Source: Rhodanobacteraceae bacterium (GTDB taxonomy: Bacteria > Pseudomonadota > Gammaproteobacteria > Xanthomonadales > SZUA-5). Taken from it: a stretch of 64,000 nucleotides of DNA. Position numbers and translations under genes: made by a program. The DNA is taken from NCBI GenBank assembly GCA_024234055.1, contig JACKOW010000017.1, positions 1 to 64,000 of the forward strand, in the 5' to 3' direction. Below the pieces are notes generated by a model. That model saw only the letters and a program-made list of their open reading frames with translations, was not told the DNA's origin and made no database searches. This document shows positions 1 through 8,127 of this stretch, one piece after another. Each line of letters begins with the position of its first letter. Position 1 is the stretch's first letter.

Positions 1-463
1 ACAAGCGGCGTCCGACCATGGTCGCCGTGCGGCGCAAACCCAACACCTTGACCAGCGCCACCTGCAGGTTCAGTTCCAGCCACTTGCGCCAGTGGTCGAT
101 GCGATAACTGGGCAGGCTGTTGATGGTGACCAACTGAATCACGGCCTCAGGCCGCTGCAGGGCCATTTCCAGAGCCACGGCACCGCCCATGGAGAATCCG
201 GCAATGCGCGTCTGCCGCACGCCGATGGAATCCAGGAGCTGCCACAGTTCAGCGGCAAAACCGGCTATGGACACCGAGCCGCTGCCAACGGGGCTGCGGC
301 CGCAACCGCGCAGATCCGGAACTATCACCCTGAATCGTTGCGCCAGCGGACCGATCTGAAAGGCCCAGTCGTCGCCACTGGAGCCCAGTCCGTGGATCAA
401 CAGCAGTGGCGGGCCCGAGCCGAAACAGCGCACATGCAGGGAGACCTGATGGCCAACACTCAC
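1..463 (-). CDS. Alpha/beta hydrolase, C-terminal part outside the window
   Basis: The visible 154 residues form the N-terminal part of an alpha/beta-hydrolase-fold enzyme. The strand-turn LLLIHGLGSSGDDW near residue 20 is the usual oxyanion-hole region, followed by VIVPDLRGCGRS and the nucleophile elbow GFSMGGA, whose serine is the expected catalytic residue. The substrate cannot be told. The GTG start at 461-463 overlaps the TGA of the upstream protease gene (GTGA), so the two are probably translationally coupled; no better ATG lies nearby. The catalytic Asp and His would lie beyond the window edge. Confidence 0.8.
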   Translation of the reverse strand, partial: MSVGHQVSLHVRCFGSGPPLLLIHGLGSSGDDWAFQIGPLAQRFRVIVPDLRGCGRSPVGSGSVSIAGFAAELWQLLDSIGVRQTRIAGFSMGGAVALEMALQRPEAVIQLVTINSLPSYRIDHWRKWLELNLQVALVKVLGLRRTATMVGRRL

Positions 464-1602
464 TCTGCAATCACCAGCACCACCGATGGCCCGATCCGCG
501 CCGCATGATGCTCGAGCGTATCGGTCTGGGCCGGCATCTCCGCCGAAGCAGCCGATGTACGCTGCAGCAACCGGTTCAGGAACGACACCTTGACCGCGTA
601 GTTCACGTTCTGCGGCAGGTCACCGGTCCAGCGGTAAACCTGAGCTGCCGATAGCTTGGCCGTGACCAGGCCGACAACCTCGCCGTTGCGATTGAGCAAG
701 GGCCCGCCGCTGTTGCCCGCTTGCACTGGTACCGAGATCTGATACAGCCGTGGATCATCGCGCATGCCAGTGGTGGAACTGACGATGCCCGTGGAGAGCT
801 TGGCGTTGCTGCCCATGATATCTGTGTGCGGATAGCCGAGCGTAAACACTTCTGCACCCAGCCCGGCCTCGTCGGCTGCCAGGGGCAGACCAACAGGCAG
901 AGCGCCGGACACCCGCAACAGGGCCACATCGTTGTCCTTGTCGGACTCACCCACGAAAGCGGTCACTTCGTGGCCGTCCGAGAACCGTACACGAATGCGA
1001 TCCTTGCCATTGACGACATGGTAGTTGGTGGCAATCAATCCATGGGTTACCCACCCCGTGCCGGTGACTCGCCCTTCGGCTTGTCCGGTACTGCCCTGCT
1101 GTGCGCCGCCTGAGGGCGCCTTCTCTTCCGGAGCCGAGGCCAGCGACCTGCGTCCGAGCTTGCCGAAACTGCCGCCCAGACAGGCGTCCAATGCTCTTCC
1201 GGCAATGTCGGTATCGTAGTCACGACGTGAGGCGGAAAAGACGAAGTTCACCAGTTCGCGCAGGGCGATATCGTCCACATTCAGGCCCTCCCGCTTCTCG
1301 TACTGACGCATCGCATCACTGGCAGCGCTGGCCGACATGCCGGAACGGTTGTATCCCGCCAATCGATAGGCCAGCGAATGGATGGCCGCGCAGTATTTGC
1401 GGCGCTCCTCGCTGATTTCGCGCGTAGCCACCACGCGCTGCTCCGACTCGGTACCTTCCGGAGGCGGAGACTGCGTGTACTGAACGTTGCCGTTGGCATC
1501 GGTCCATTTGTAGAACTTCTGCGCCTGCACGGAAGTCGACGCCAGCGCTATCAGAATCAGGCACGACAGCACCCACAACAATCGATTGGTCGGCAAGCCC
1601 AT
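460..1602 (-). CDS. Exported trypsin-like serine protease with N-terminal DUF4124 domain
   Basis: This 380-residue exported protein starts with a signal peptide ending near ALASTSVQA. A DUF4124 module follows (FYKWTDANGNVQYTQSPPP), a short periplasmic domain common in gammaproteobacteria. The second half is an S1C/DegP-like protease: His in ATNYHVV, Asp in DNDVALL and Ser in AGNSGGPLL form the triad. No PDZ domain follows, so it resembles stand-alone trypsin-like proteins more than DegP. I chose the ATG at 1602 because CGGAA precedes it; longer upstream reading runs into a palindromic repeat. The hydrolase gene overlaps its stop codon. The substrate is unknown; quality control in the periplasm is an inference. 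Confidence 0.85.
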   Translation of the reverse strand: MGLPTNRLLWVLSCLILIALASTSVQAQKFYKWTDANGNVQYTQSPPPEGTESEQRVVATREISEERRKYCAAIHSLAYRLAGYNRSGMSASAASDAMRQYEKREGLNVDDIALRELVNFVFSASRRDYDTDIAGRALDACLGGSFGKLGRRSLASAPEEKAPSGGAQQGSTGQAEGRVTGTGWVTHGLIATNYHVVNGKDRIRVRFSDGHEVTAFVGESDKDNDVALLRVSGALPVGLPLAADEAGLGAEVFTLGYPHTDIMGSNAKLSTGIVSSTTGMRDDPRLYQISVPVQAGNSGGPLLNRNGEVVGLVTAKLSAAQVYRWTGDLPQNVNYAVKVSFLNRLLQRTSAASAEMPAQTDTLEHHAARIGPSVVLVIAE

Positions 1603-1777
1603 GCAAAGTTCCGAAAACACGAGTGAACGGGTGATCATAGTGTGAAGGAATGGAACAAGGACACCACCGTTCGTCCTGAAAGTATCCCGGCCGGCGCTGG
1701 CGGCACGCCGCCCGGCAGCCATCGGCACTTGAGAGGGGCCAGACGTGTTTGGGCGCTTCTTCACCACGGCGCAAAGA

Positions 1778-1858
1778 GCTCTTGCAGGTCCAGACTTTTC
1801 CGGACGCTCATTCATCATGACAAGAAGAGCGTCCGGAAAAGTCTGGACCTACAAGAGC
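1778..1858. repeat. Near-perfect inverted repeat (32-nt arms)
   Basis: The left arm at 1778-1809 and the right arm at 1827-1858 are reverse complements over 32 nt with one mismatch, separated by 17 nt. The core is GTCCAGACTTTTCCGGAC. It lies between two genes transcribed in the same direction and could form a very stable hairpin. Variant single arms recur at about 3053-3085 and 35963-36025, so it is a dispersed family rather than a unique terminator. Confidence 0.85.
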
Positions 1859-1889
1859 CTGCCTCAGCGGTGCACCGGCGCGCGCCCCG

Positions 1890-2606
1890 TCAAGGCGGCG
1901 GGGTGTTCTCCGCCGCACTCGCTGCAACCGCCGGCACAAAGGCCAGCCCCAACTCGACCACGACCGGCGGGCGGTCCCGCACCGCCGCCAGGTCTGAGGC
2001 GAACTCGCCCTCACCACGGGGATAGCCCTTGGGCAAGTCCACTCCTTCGGCCAGTGGCGGTGGCGCCAGCCTGACCGCCAACTGGCCTGGCGGCAGCAGC
2101 AGGCGCGACAGCGTACCGTCGACCCAATTGCTGACATAGCCACCGTAATCCCAGTCGAAACCGAGGAAGCGGAAGGGCCCGCCATTCATCCGTTCCAGTT
2201 CCAGGCTGGTGTTGCCCGGGCGCAGTCCCAGGGGGCCACGCCAGATCGATTCGGCATCACGGATGTAGATCGCGCTGATCGTGCTCTCCGGGTTGCCATC
2301 AAGAAAATAGACATAGGCGCGGCGGGCCGGATCCTGAGGATGGATCACCGCACCAGGCTCGGTTTGGCCTTCACCGAGCGGAACCTCGGCGGCGCTCACC
2401 TGGTCCTCGCCGAAACGCGCGCGCAGATCGGTCATGCGCATATCGGGCCGAAAGCCGTTGCCGCCGACGGCAAGCTGGTACAGGTCTTCAGCCGGAATGG
2501 CCGGTTTCGCGGGCGAGGGTTCAGGCACAGGAGCAGCCACAGGCGCCTGTTCTTCACTGCAGGCCAGCAGCAGCAACAGAGACATGGACAGTATCAGCAG
2601 GCGCAT
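1890..2606 (-). CDS. Putative lipoprotein of unknown function
   Basis: The 238-residue product begins with a hydrophobic signal (MRLLILSMSLLLLLACSEE) whose LLAC is a lipobox, so Cys16 is the likely lipidated residue. A proline/alanine-rich linker (about residues 20-40) precedes a globular part without a motif I recognise. The C-terminal half contains FLGFDWDYGGYVSNW, typical of a beta-rich periplasmic domain. It stands alone between repeat-rich gaps. No function is assigned. Confidence 0.75.
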   Translation of the reverse strand: MRLLILSMSLLLLLACSEEQAPVAAPVPEPSPAKPAIPAEDLYQLAVGGNGFRPDMRMTDLRARFGEDQVSAAEVPLGEGQTEPGAVIHPQDPARRAYVYFLDGNPESTISAIYIRDAESIWRGPLGLRPGNTSLELERMNGGPFRFLGFDWDYGGYVSNWVDGTLSRLLLPPGQLAVRLAPPPLAEGVDLPKGYPRGEGEFASDLAAVRDRPPVVVELGLAFVPAVAASAAENTPPP

Positions 2607-3235
2607 TTGACGAGTGCTCCTTGACGTTGGCAGGCCCGGATCAGGGCACGAGCGCGCGATTCGGCCACAGATCTTGTCGCGATGAGTGTACTTGAGTGCT
2701 TGATGTTGGCGTCATTGCAAGCCCCCTGTGTCGGCCCGACACTGCCCACGGGCCATGAACCCTCGGCGTCATTGCGAGCGTAGCGAAGCAATCCAGGGAT
2801 GTGCGGCGCTACCCTGGATTGCTTCGTCGCTGCGCTCCTCGCAATGACGCATCAACAACTTACGATATGGTTTCATGGAGAGCCGCGCATGAAGGGTGTC
2901 GGCAAGACACTGCGCACCGGCCATGAACGGCGGCAGGGGGAGCGGCTTTGAGGAGGGACGCGCGCCTGCGCGGCCGCTCTTGATCTCCCGGTACACAAGC
3001 AAAGCGGCGCCGCAGGCGCGGCGCCCTCCACAAAGGTCTTGGTTGGATGGTGAAGAAGCCTCCAGACAAGTCTGGACCTACAAGAGCCCTCGCCCAGCTT
3101 TGCGCAGGGACGCGCGCCTGCGCGGCCGCTTTTGATCTTCTGGCGCACGCAAAGCAGCGCCCTCCAGAGCCGGAACAACGAGCACCCTGTGCCAGAGTCC
3201 CATTCATTGCTCGCCCGACGAAAAGCCAACGACGA
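2607..3235. repeat. Gap of about 630 bp filled with dispersed repeats
   Basis: I see no credible gene here. The stretch 2766-2850 is an inverted element whose ends read GCGTCATTGCGAG, with the inner GAAGCAATCCAGG repeated in inverse orientation; copies occur at 27808, 47727 and 57975. Around 3053-3085 lies a variant of the GTCCAGAC palindrome found at 1778-1858. Short GC-rich pieces such as GGACGCGCGCCTGCGCGGCC occur twice, near 2956 and 3111. Confidence 0.7.
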
Positions 3236-4087
3236 TCAACGCAGCTCACCACCCAGCGCCTGCCGATGGTGTCGCAGATGGTCGGCGACGAAGCTCTGGA
3301 TGAAGTAGTAGCCGTGATCGTAGCCGACATGCCGACGCAGAGTCAGCGCCTGGCCGGCTTGGGCACAAGCTGCCTCAAAGCGCTCGGGCTGTAGCTGGCT
3401 GGACAGGAATTTGTCGGACAGGCCCTGGTCGATCAGGATTTCCCCGGCGAACGGAGCCTGAGCGATCAAGGCGCAGGCATCGTGCCGCAACCAGGCCTGT
3501 CGGTTCTCGCCCAGATAACGCGGCAGCGCCTTCTGGCCCCAGGGCACCTCGGTCGGCGCCACGATGGGCGCGAAGGCGGAAACGCTGCGGAAGCGCTGCG
3601 GATGCTTCAATGCCAGCGTCAGCGCTCCGTGGCCACCCATGGAATGCCCGAAAATGCCGCAGCGCGCCAGATCGGCGTTGAATTCCGCCGCGATGAGCTG
3701 CGGCAATTCCTGGCTGACATAGCTGTCCATACGAAAGCGCGCGGACCACGGGGCTTCGGTGGCATCCAGACAAAAACCCGCGCCCTCGCCGAATTCCCAA
3801 TCGCCGGTTGCGCCGTCAAAACCGGTGTCACGTGGACTGGTATCGGGTGCCACCAGCATCAGTCCCAGTTCGGCCGCCACCCGCTGCGCGCCGGCCTTGA
3901 TCGCGAAGGTCTCCTCATTGCAGGTCAAACCGGCGAGGTAAAACAGCACCGGCACGGCGCCCGGTGCCGATTGCGGCGGTCGATACACCGAAAAGCGCAT
4001 TGGCCCGGCACAGCTGGCCGAATCGTGCTGATAAAAGCCCTGCACGCCGCCAAAGCAGGCGTGCTCGCTGAGCACCTGGATGGCCAT
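3236..4087 (-). CDS. fghA: S-formylglutathione hydrolase
   Basis: This 283-residue cytoplasmic esterase hydrolyses S-formylglutathione to formate and glutathione, the second step of glutathione-dependent formaldehyde detoxification. The nucleophile elbow GHSMGGHGA, the acid in DQGLSDKFL and the histidine in GYDHGYYF give the expected triad, and AGLTCNEETF is characteristic of the FghA/esterase D family. Length matches the family (about 280). Its ATG overlaps the last base of the upstream dehydrogenase stop (TGATG), so the pair forms an operon carrying consecutive reactions. Confidence 0.96.
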   Translation of the reverse strand: MAIQVLSEHACFGGVQGFYQHDSASCAGPMRFSVYRPPQSAPGAVPVLFYLAGLTCNEETFAIKAGAQRVAAELGLMLVAPDTSPRDTGFDGATGDWEFGEGAGFCLDATEAPWSARFRMDSYVSQELPQLIAAEFNADLARCGIFGHSMGGHGALTLALKHPQRFRSVSAFAPIVAPTEVPWGQKALPRYLGENRQAWLRHDACALIAQAPFAGEILIDQGLSDKFLSSQLQPERFEAACAQAGQALTLRRHVGYDHGYYFIQSFVADHLRHHRQALGGELR

Positions 4088-5196
4088 CAGTAAATGACGA
4101 CGCTGCGGATCGATTCACCCCGATGCATCAGATCAAAGCCCTCGTTGATCTGATCCAGCGGCAGGGTGTGAGTGATCAGGCTGTCGATATCGATACGGCC
4201 ATCCATGTACCAATCGACGATCTTCGGTACATCCGTGCGACCACGGGCGCCGCCGAAGGCACTGCCACGCCAGTTGCGGCCGGTCACCAGTTGGAAAGGA
4301 CGCGTCGAGATCTCCTTGCCGGAGTCAGCCACGCCGATGATGACGGACGTGCCCCAGCCCTTGTGGCAGCACTCCAGCGCCTGTCGCATGAGCGTGGTGT
4401 TGCCCACGCACTCGAAACTGTAGTCGGCGCCGCCCTTGGTCAGGCCGACCAGGTAACTGACCAAATCACCCTCGACTTCCTTCGGATTCACGAAATCGGT
4501 CATGCCGAATTTCTCTGCCAGTGCTCGCTTGGCCGGATTGATGTCCACACCGACAATCTGGCTGGCGCCCACCATGCGCGCGCCCTGGATCACGTTCAGC
4601 CCAATGCCGCCGAGGCCGAAAACCACCACCCGCGAACCGGCTTCCACCTTGGCCGTGTAGATCACCGCGCCGATGCCAGTGGTGACCCCACAGCCGATGT
4701 AGCAGACCTTGTCGAAGGGCGCGTCCTCGCGGATCTTGGCTACCGCGATCTCCGGCAGCACGATGTAGTTGGCGAAAGTCGACGTGCCCATGTAGTGATA
4801 CAGCGGCTTGCCATCCAGCGAGAAACGGCTGCTGCCATCCGGCATCAAGCCCTGCCCCTGCGTGCTGCGGATGGCCTGACACAGATTGGTCTTGGGGTTG
4901 AGGCAGTACTCGCATTCACGACATTCCGGCGTGTACAGCGGAATGACGTGATCGCCCTTGCGTACGCTCTTGACCCCAGCACCGACATCGACAATGACGC
5001 CGGCGCCTTCATGGCCGAGGATCGACGGAAACAGCCCTTCCGCATCGGCACCCGACAGCGTGTAGGCATCGGTATGGCAGATACCGGTGGCCTTGATCTC
5101 GACCAGCACCTCGCCAGCGCGTGGGCCTTCAAGATCGACCATTTCGATGCTCAGCGGCGCACCCGCCTTGTGGGCTACAGCAGCACGGACTTTCAT
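4087..5196 (-). CDS. frmA: S-(hydroxymethyl)glutathione dehydrogenase / class III alcohol dehydrogenase
   Basis: A 369-residue zinc- and NAD-dependent dehydrogenase that oxidises the formaldehyde-glutathione adduct to S-formylglutathione. ICHTDAYTLSG and LGHEGAG carry catalytic-zinc ligands. The cysteine cluster CRECEYCLNPKTNLC binds the structural zinc. The Rossmann motif is VFGLGGIGLNVIQGA. Length and sequence are typical of FrmA/AdhC. It is first in a two-gene operon with the formylglutathione hydrolase. No FrmR-type regulator gene is seen next to it; the gap upstream holds a palindromic repeat. Confidence 0.96.
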   Translation of the reverse strand: MKVRAAVAHKAGAPLSIEMVDLEGPRAGEVLVEIKATGICHTDAYTLSGADAEGLFPSILGHEGAGVIVDVGAGVKSVRKGDHVIPLYTPECRECEYCLNPKTNLCQAIRSTQGQGLMPDGSSRFSLDGKPLYHYMGTSTFANYIVLPEIAVAKIREDAPFDKVCYIGCGVTTGIGAVIYTAKVEAGSRVVVFGLGGIGLNVIQGARMVGASQIVGVDINPAKRALAEKFGMTDFVNPKEVEGDLVSYLVGLTKGGADYSFECVGNTTLMRQALECCHKGWGTSVIIGVADSGKEISTRPFQLVTGRNWRGSAFGGARGRTDVPKIVDWYMDGRIDIDSLITHTLPLDQINEGFDLMHRGESIRSVVIY

Positions 5197-5268
5197 GTTC
5201 GACTCCGATCAGCAGAAGCCGGCAAGTTTAGCCAAGGGCTCGTCGCCGTGCTGCATTGACGACCGCCT

Positions 5269-5344
5269 GTGGGAGCGGATTCATCCGCGATCAACACTGC
5301 TCGGGCCTACCGCAGCCCTTTTCGCGGGCAGAGCCCGCTCCCAC
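5269..5344. repeat. Palindromic intergenic repeat (GTGGGAGCGG family)
   Basis: The element starts GTGGGAGCGGATTCATCCGC and ends GGCAGAGCCCGCTCCCAC, so the outer arms are complementary. It fills much of the 200-bp gap between the dehydrogenase and the response-regulator gene. Related copies occur at 41059-41200, 46412-46469, 53328-53350, 57786-57900 and 61430-61482. Just beside it (5369-5399) lies an array of degenerate 7-bp units (CAACCAG). Confidence 0.75.
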
Positions 5345-5397
5345 AGTTCAGAGCCAGGGCTCTTGACCGACAACCAGCAACCAGCAACCAAGAACCA

Positions 5398-6120
5398 TCA
5401 AGCCGCTGCCGCCGATTCGTTGTCCAGATCGGCCAGACGATAGCCGGCGCTGTGGATGGTGTGCAGCAGGGTCTTCTGGAAAGGCTTGTCGATGACCTTG
5501 CGCAGGTTGTACAGGTGCGATCGCAGAGTATCGCTGTCAGGCAGCATGTCACCCCAGACTTCACGTTCGATATCGCGGCGCGACACCACCCGCGGCGATT
5601 CGCGCATCAGGATGGTCAGCAGCTTCAGGCCGATCGGCGACACCTGCATGTCCTTGCCACCCCGCGTCAGGCGCAACGTGGCCGTGTCCAGCACCAGATC
5701 ACCGACCCGCAGCACTTCCTGGCTCACCTGACGACGATCGCGGCGAATCAAGGCCCGCACCCGCGCCTCCAGTTCCTTCACCTCAAAAGGCTTGACCAGA
5801 TAGTCATCGGCGCCGGCATCCAGACCGGTGACCTTGTCCTCCAGCGTATCGCGCGCCGTGAGCATCAGCACCGGCGTCGACTTCTTGGCTTCCTGGCGCA
5901 GCTTGCGGCAGACATCCAGACCGTCCATTCCCGGCAGCATCAGATCCAGCACCACCACGTCGTAGCTGTTGCTGACCGCCAGATGCAACCCGGTCACGCC
6001 GTCGGCGGCGTAGTCCACCGAGTAGCCCCGACGCTCCAGAAACTCACCGACCATCTCCGAAATGCCGCGATTGTCTTCCACCAGCAGCACCAGACCCGAT
6101 TGCTCATCTCGCTTGTTCAT
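5398..6120 (-). CDS. OmpR/PhoB-family response regulator (orphan)
   Basis: The 240-residue protein has an N-terminal receiver domain (VLLVEDN acidic pocket; phosphoacceptor Asp in VVVLDLMLPGMDG; conserved Lys in DDYLVKPF) and a C-terminal winged-helix DNA-binding domain ending in LHTIHSAGYRLAD. The start at 6120 is chosen because AGGAG lies 6 nt upstream; the ATG at 6126 would overlap that site. No histidine-kinase gene is adjacent, so the partner is unknown. It sits at the border of the lasso/C25 locus, but nothing shows that it regulates that locus. Confidence 0.9.
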   Translation of the reverse strand: MNKRDEQSGLVLLVEDNRGISEMVGEFLERRGYSVDYAADGVTGLHLAVSNSYDVVVLDLMLPGMDGLDVCRKLRQEAKKSTPVLMLTARDTLEDKVTGLDAGADDYLVKPFEVKELEARVRALIRRDRRQVSQEVLRVGDLVLDTATLRLTRGGKDMQVSPIGLKLLTILMRESPRVVSRRDIEREVWGDMLPDSDTLRSHLYNLRKVIDKPFQKTLLHTIHSAGYRLADLDNESAAAA

Positions 6121-6356
6121 GATCATCTCCTGGCCCGGGATAGGGCGTTTTCACGTTTGTGAAGATACGCCCGTGAAGATCGTGAAGGCGTGAAGGCCGA
6201 TTGACTCCCTGCTAAGGGGCAAAAGCGCATCAGCAGTGTTTCTTGGTCTGATCGTGTACCTTGGCGTCGTCAACATGGTCATACCATTTTCAGGAACAGA
6301 CCCTTGCCCCCTGAGCACGTCGTCAGCCCAACCGCGGAAATTGTGCGCGCCTACCT

Positions 6357-8123
6357 ATGTTTCTCATAGCCGCAGCTCTCGAATCGGAAAATTCCGGAGT
6401 AGATGCCCGCAGATGGCAGGTTCTGGTCGATCGCACGCGCAAGCGATCGACGTTTGACGGGATGATGTTCAGCTCGAGCCGGTGTCGGCTCTTCATTGTG
6501 CCAACCAGACTCTTCGACCGAGAGATACTCCAGGGGTGGCGCGCTGCAGCGATGCGATCCTGGGACTTCTTCCAGATGACCTTGGGCAGCCTACCCAAAC
6601 TGCGGTTTGGCGCTGGGCTCATCGATGTAGCCAAGACGGAGTGTACGTTCAACGACACGGTGCTTGCGTCTGACGGCGAGCGCACGCTGATGTATCGTGG
6701 GGTTACGTCGTCTGACCGGTTGTGCTATGCGCTCACACCCGACGGACTGTACATCGCTTCTAGCGAGCAGCCGCTCCTTGAGGCACTCGGCTCCGACTCC
6801 GCCGCTACAAGCTTCAACAACGACTATCTGGCCTGCTACCTGGCGGCCCTGCCGCCGCCGCCTGATGCCACCATCCACGCCGCGATTGGTCAAGTCACCA
6901 CCGGCAATCGCCTGCTGGTTCGACACCATCACCTCACCCGGCTCGCACCGGTCAGCCCCAGACCTCGCTCCGGCGCCCATCGCATCGGCGATCTCGAAGC
7001 ACTTGCCACGCTGAGACAGCTGATTGACCAATCCGTCGCAACCAAAGCTCGCAACGGATATCGCCTGGGTCTGTCACTGAGCGGCGGTCTGGATTCGTCT
7101 GCCTTGGCGGCTAGTTACGCCCGCTTGAAGGCGCCCGACAGCCCTGAGGCCGTTGCCTGCAGCTACAGCTTCCCCAGCCATGCAATTGCCGATGAGGCAG
7201 CCAGATCACGCGCACTGGCCGAGCATTTCAACATGCCCCATCACCTGTTCGATGCAGAGCCGCACTTGCCGCTGCGCGGGACGGCATTCGAAGGGAGCCC
7301 TGACCGTCCCGATGCCTCGCCGTATCGCGCCATCCGTTTGGCTCAACTCGAGCTGCTGCGCGCCGAAGGCGTTGACTTGTGCCTTGACGGCAGTTTTGGG
7401 GACGACGCATTTCGCTTCGATGACCGCCGCGTACTTGTGGACCTGATCAAGAGCAGACGTCTCGATCTACTCGCCAACTACCTGCCGCCTGGGAAACGTG
7501 ACGCCGCGCGCTTCATCGCGCGGCAGGCGAAGGGTCTGGCAGGACTGATCAGAGGCAGCCGCGGTCCTTCGCGAACCCGCTGGCTCAGCCGTGTCTGGCG
7601 TCAGCAGGTGCTACAGATCTGGGAGGAACAGATCCGGCACTGGAAGCATTTTCCCTCACCGCAACTTGCCCTGAGTTGTTTTGGCCCGTTGGCAGCGACG
7701 GCTGGAGCCAACGATGCACACCACAACGCAAGCACCGGGGTGGACTTTGCGTTTCCTTTTTTTGACGCGGAGCTCCTCAGTTTCTTGTTGAGCTTGCCGA
7801 ACCACTGCAGCTATCGCCATGGGCAGTGGAAGTGGGCCCTGCGTGAATCGCAACGCGGATTGCTGCCGGACTGGTGCCGCTTGCATCCAAAAAGCGCTGA
7901 CTTGACTCCAGTATTCTTGGCCAATGTTGTAGCCAGACGCTCTCAGTGGGAGCACCATGACCGGCACGCCACCCTGCTTTTTTCCGATTTTCTGGCAGAC
8001 GACCTGACCGAATCCACCATAGAGCAGATGCCCCGTGACCGGCTTCTCGGTCTATGGCAGCGAATTCAGTTGCACCGCTGGTTGATCTCAAGGGACGTCC
8101 GCCAAGTAGCGGACGCCCTATGA
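6357..8123 (+). CDS. Asparagine-synthetase-like protein of the lasso-cyclase type (copy 1)
   Basis: This 588-residue protein has the asparagine synthase B layout: a divergent N-terminal amidotransferase-like domain (about 1-145) and a C-terminal ATP-pyrophosphatase domain with the PP-loop LSGGLDSS at 241-248 and a second acidic region LCLDGSFGDDAF. The N-terminal Cys2 of true glutamine-hydrolysing synthetases is absent (it starts MFLIAA), as in lasso cyclases, which activate a side-chain carboxylate with ATP for macrolactam formation. The lasso assignment rests on two lasso precursors and a second cyclase within 9 kb. It is the only gene of the locus on the plus strand and ends 4 bp from the convergent C25 gene. 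The start is uncertain because no clear ribosome-binding site is seen. Confidence 0.75.
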   Translation: MFLIAAALESENSGVDARRWQVLVDRTRKRSTFDGMMFSSSRCRLFIVPTRLFDREILQGWRAAAMRSWDFFQMTLGSLPKLRFGAGLIDVAKTECTFNDTVLASDGERTLMYRGVTSSDRLCYALTPDGLYIASSEQPLLEALGSDSAATSFNNDYLACYLAALPPPPDATIHAAIGQVTTGNRLLVRHHHLTRLAPVSPRPRSGAHRIGDLEALATLRQLIDQSVATKARNGYRLGLSLSGGLDSSALAASYARLKAPDSPEAVACSYSFPSHAIADEAARSRALAEHFNMPHHLFDAEPHLPLRGTAFEGSPDRPDASPYRAIRLAQLELLRAEGVDLCLDGSFGDDAFRFDDRRVLVDLIKSRRLDLLANYLPPGKRDAARFIARQAKGLAGLIRGSRGPSRTRWLSRVWRQQVLQIWEEQIRHWKHFPSPQLALSCFGPLAATAGANDAHHNASTGVDFAFPFFDAELLSFLLSLPNHCSYRHGQWKWALRESQRGLLPDWCRLHPKSADLTPVFLANVVARRSQWEHHDRHATLLFSDFLADDLTESTIEQMPRDRLLGLWQRIQLHRWLISRDVRQVADAL

Positions 8124-8127
8124 CTGA

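Noticed and set aside
4123..5259. A 378-codon plus-strand open frame opposite frmA
   Set aside because: The minus strand encodes a clear class III alcohol dehydrogenase with zinc motifs; the plus frame is its antisense shadow.
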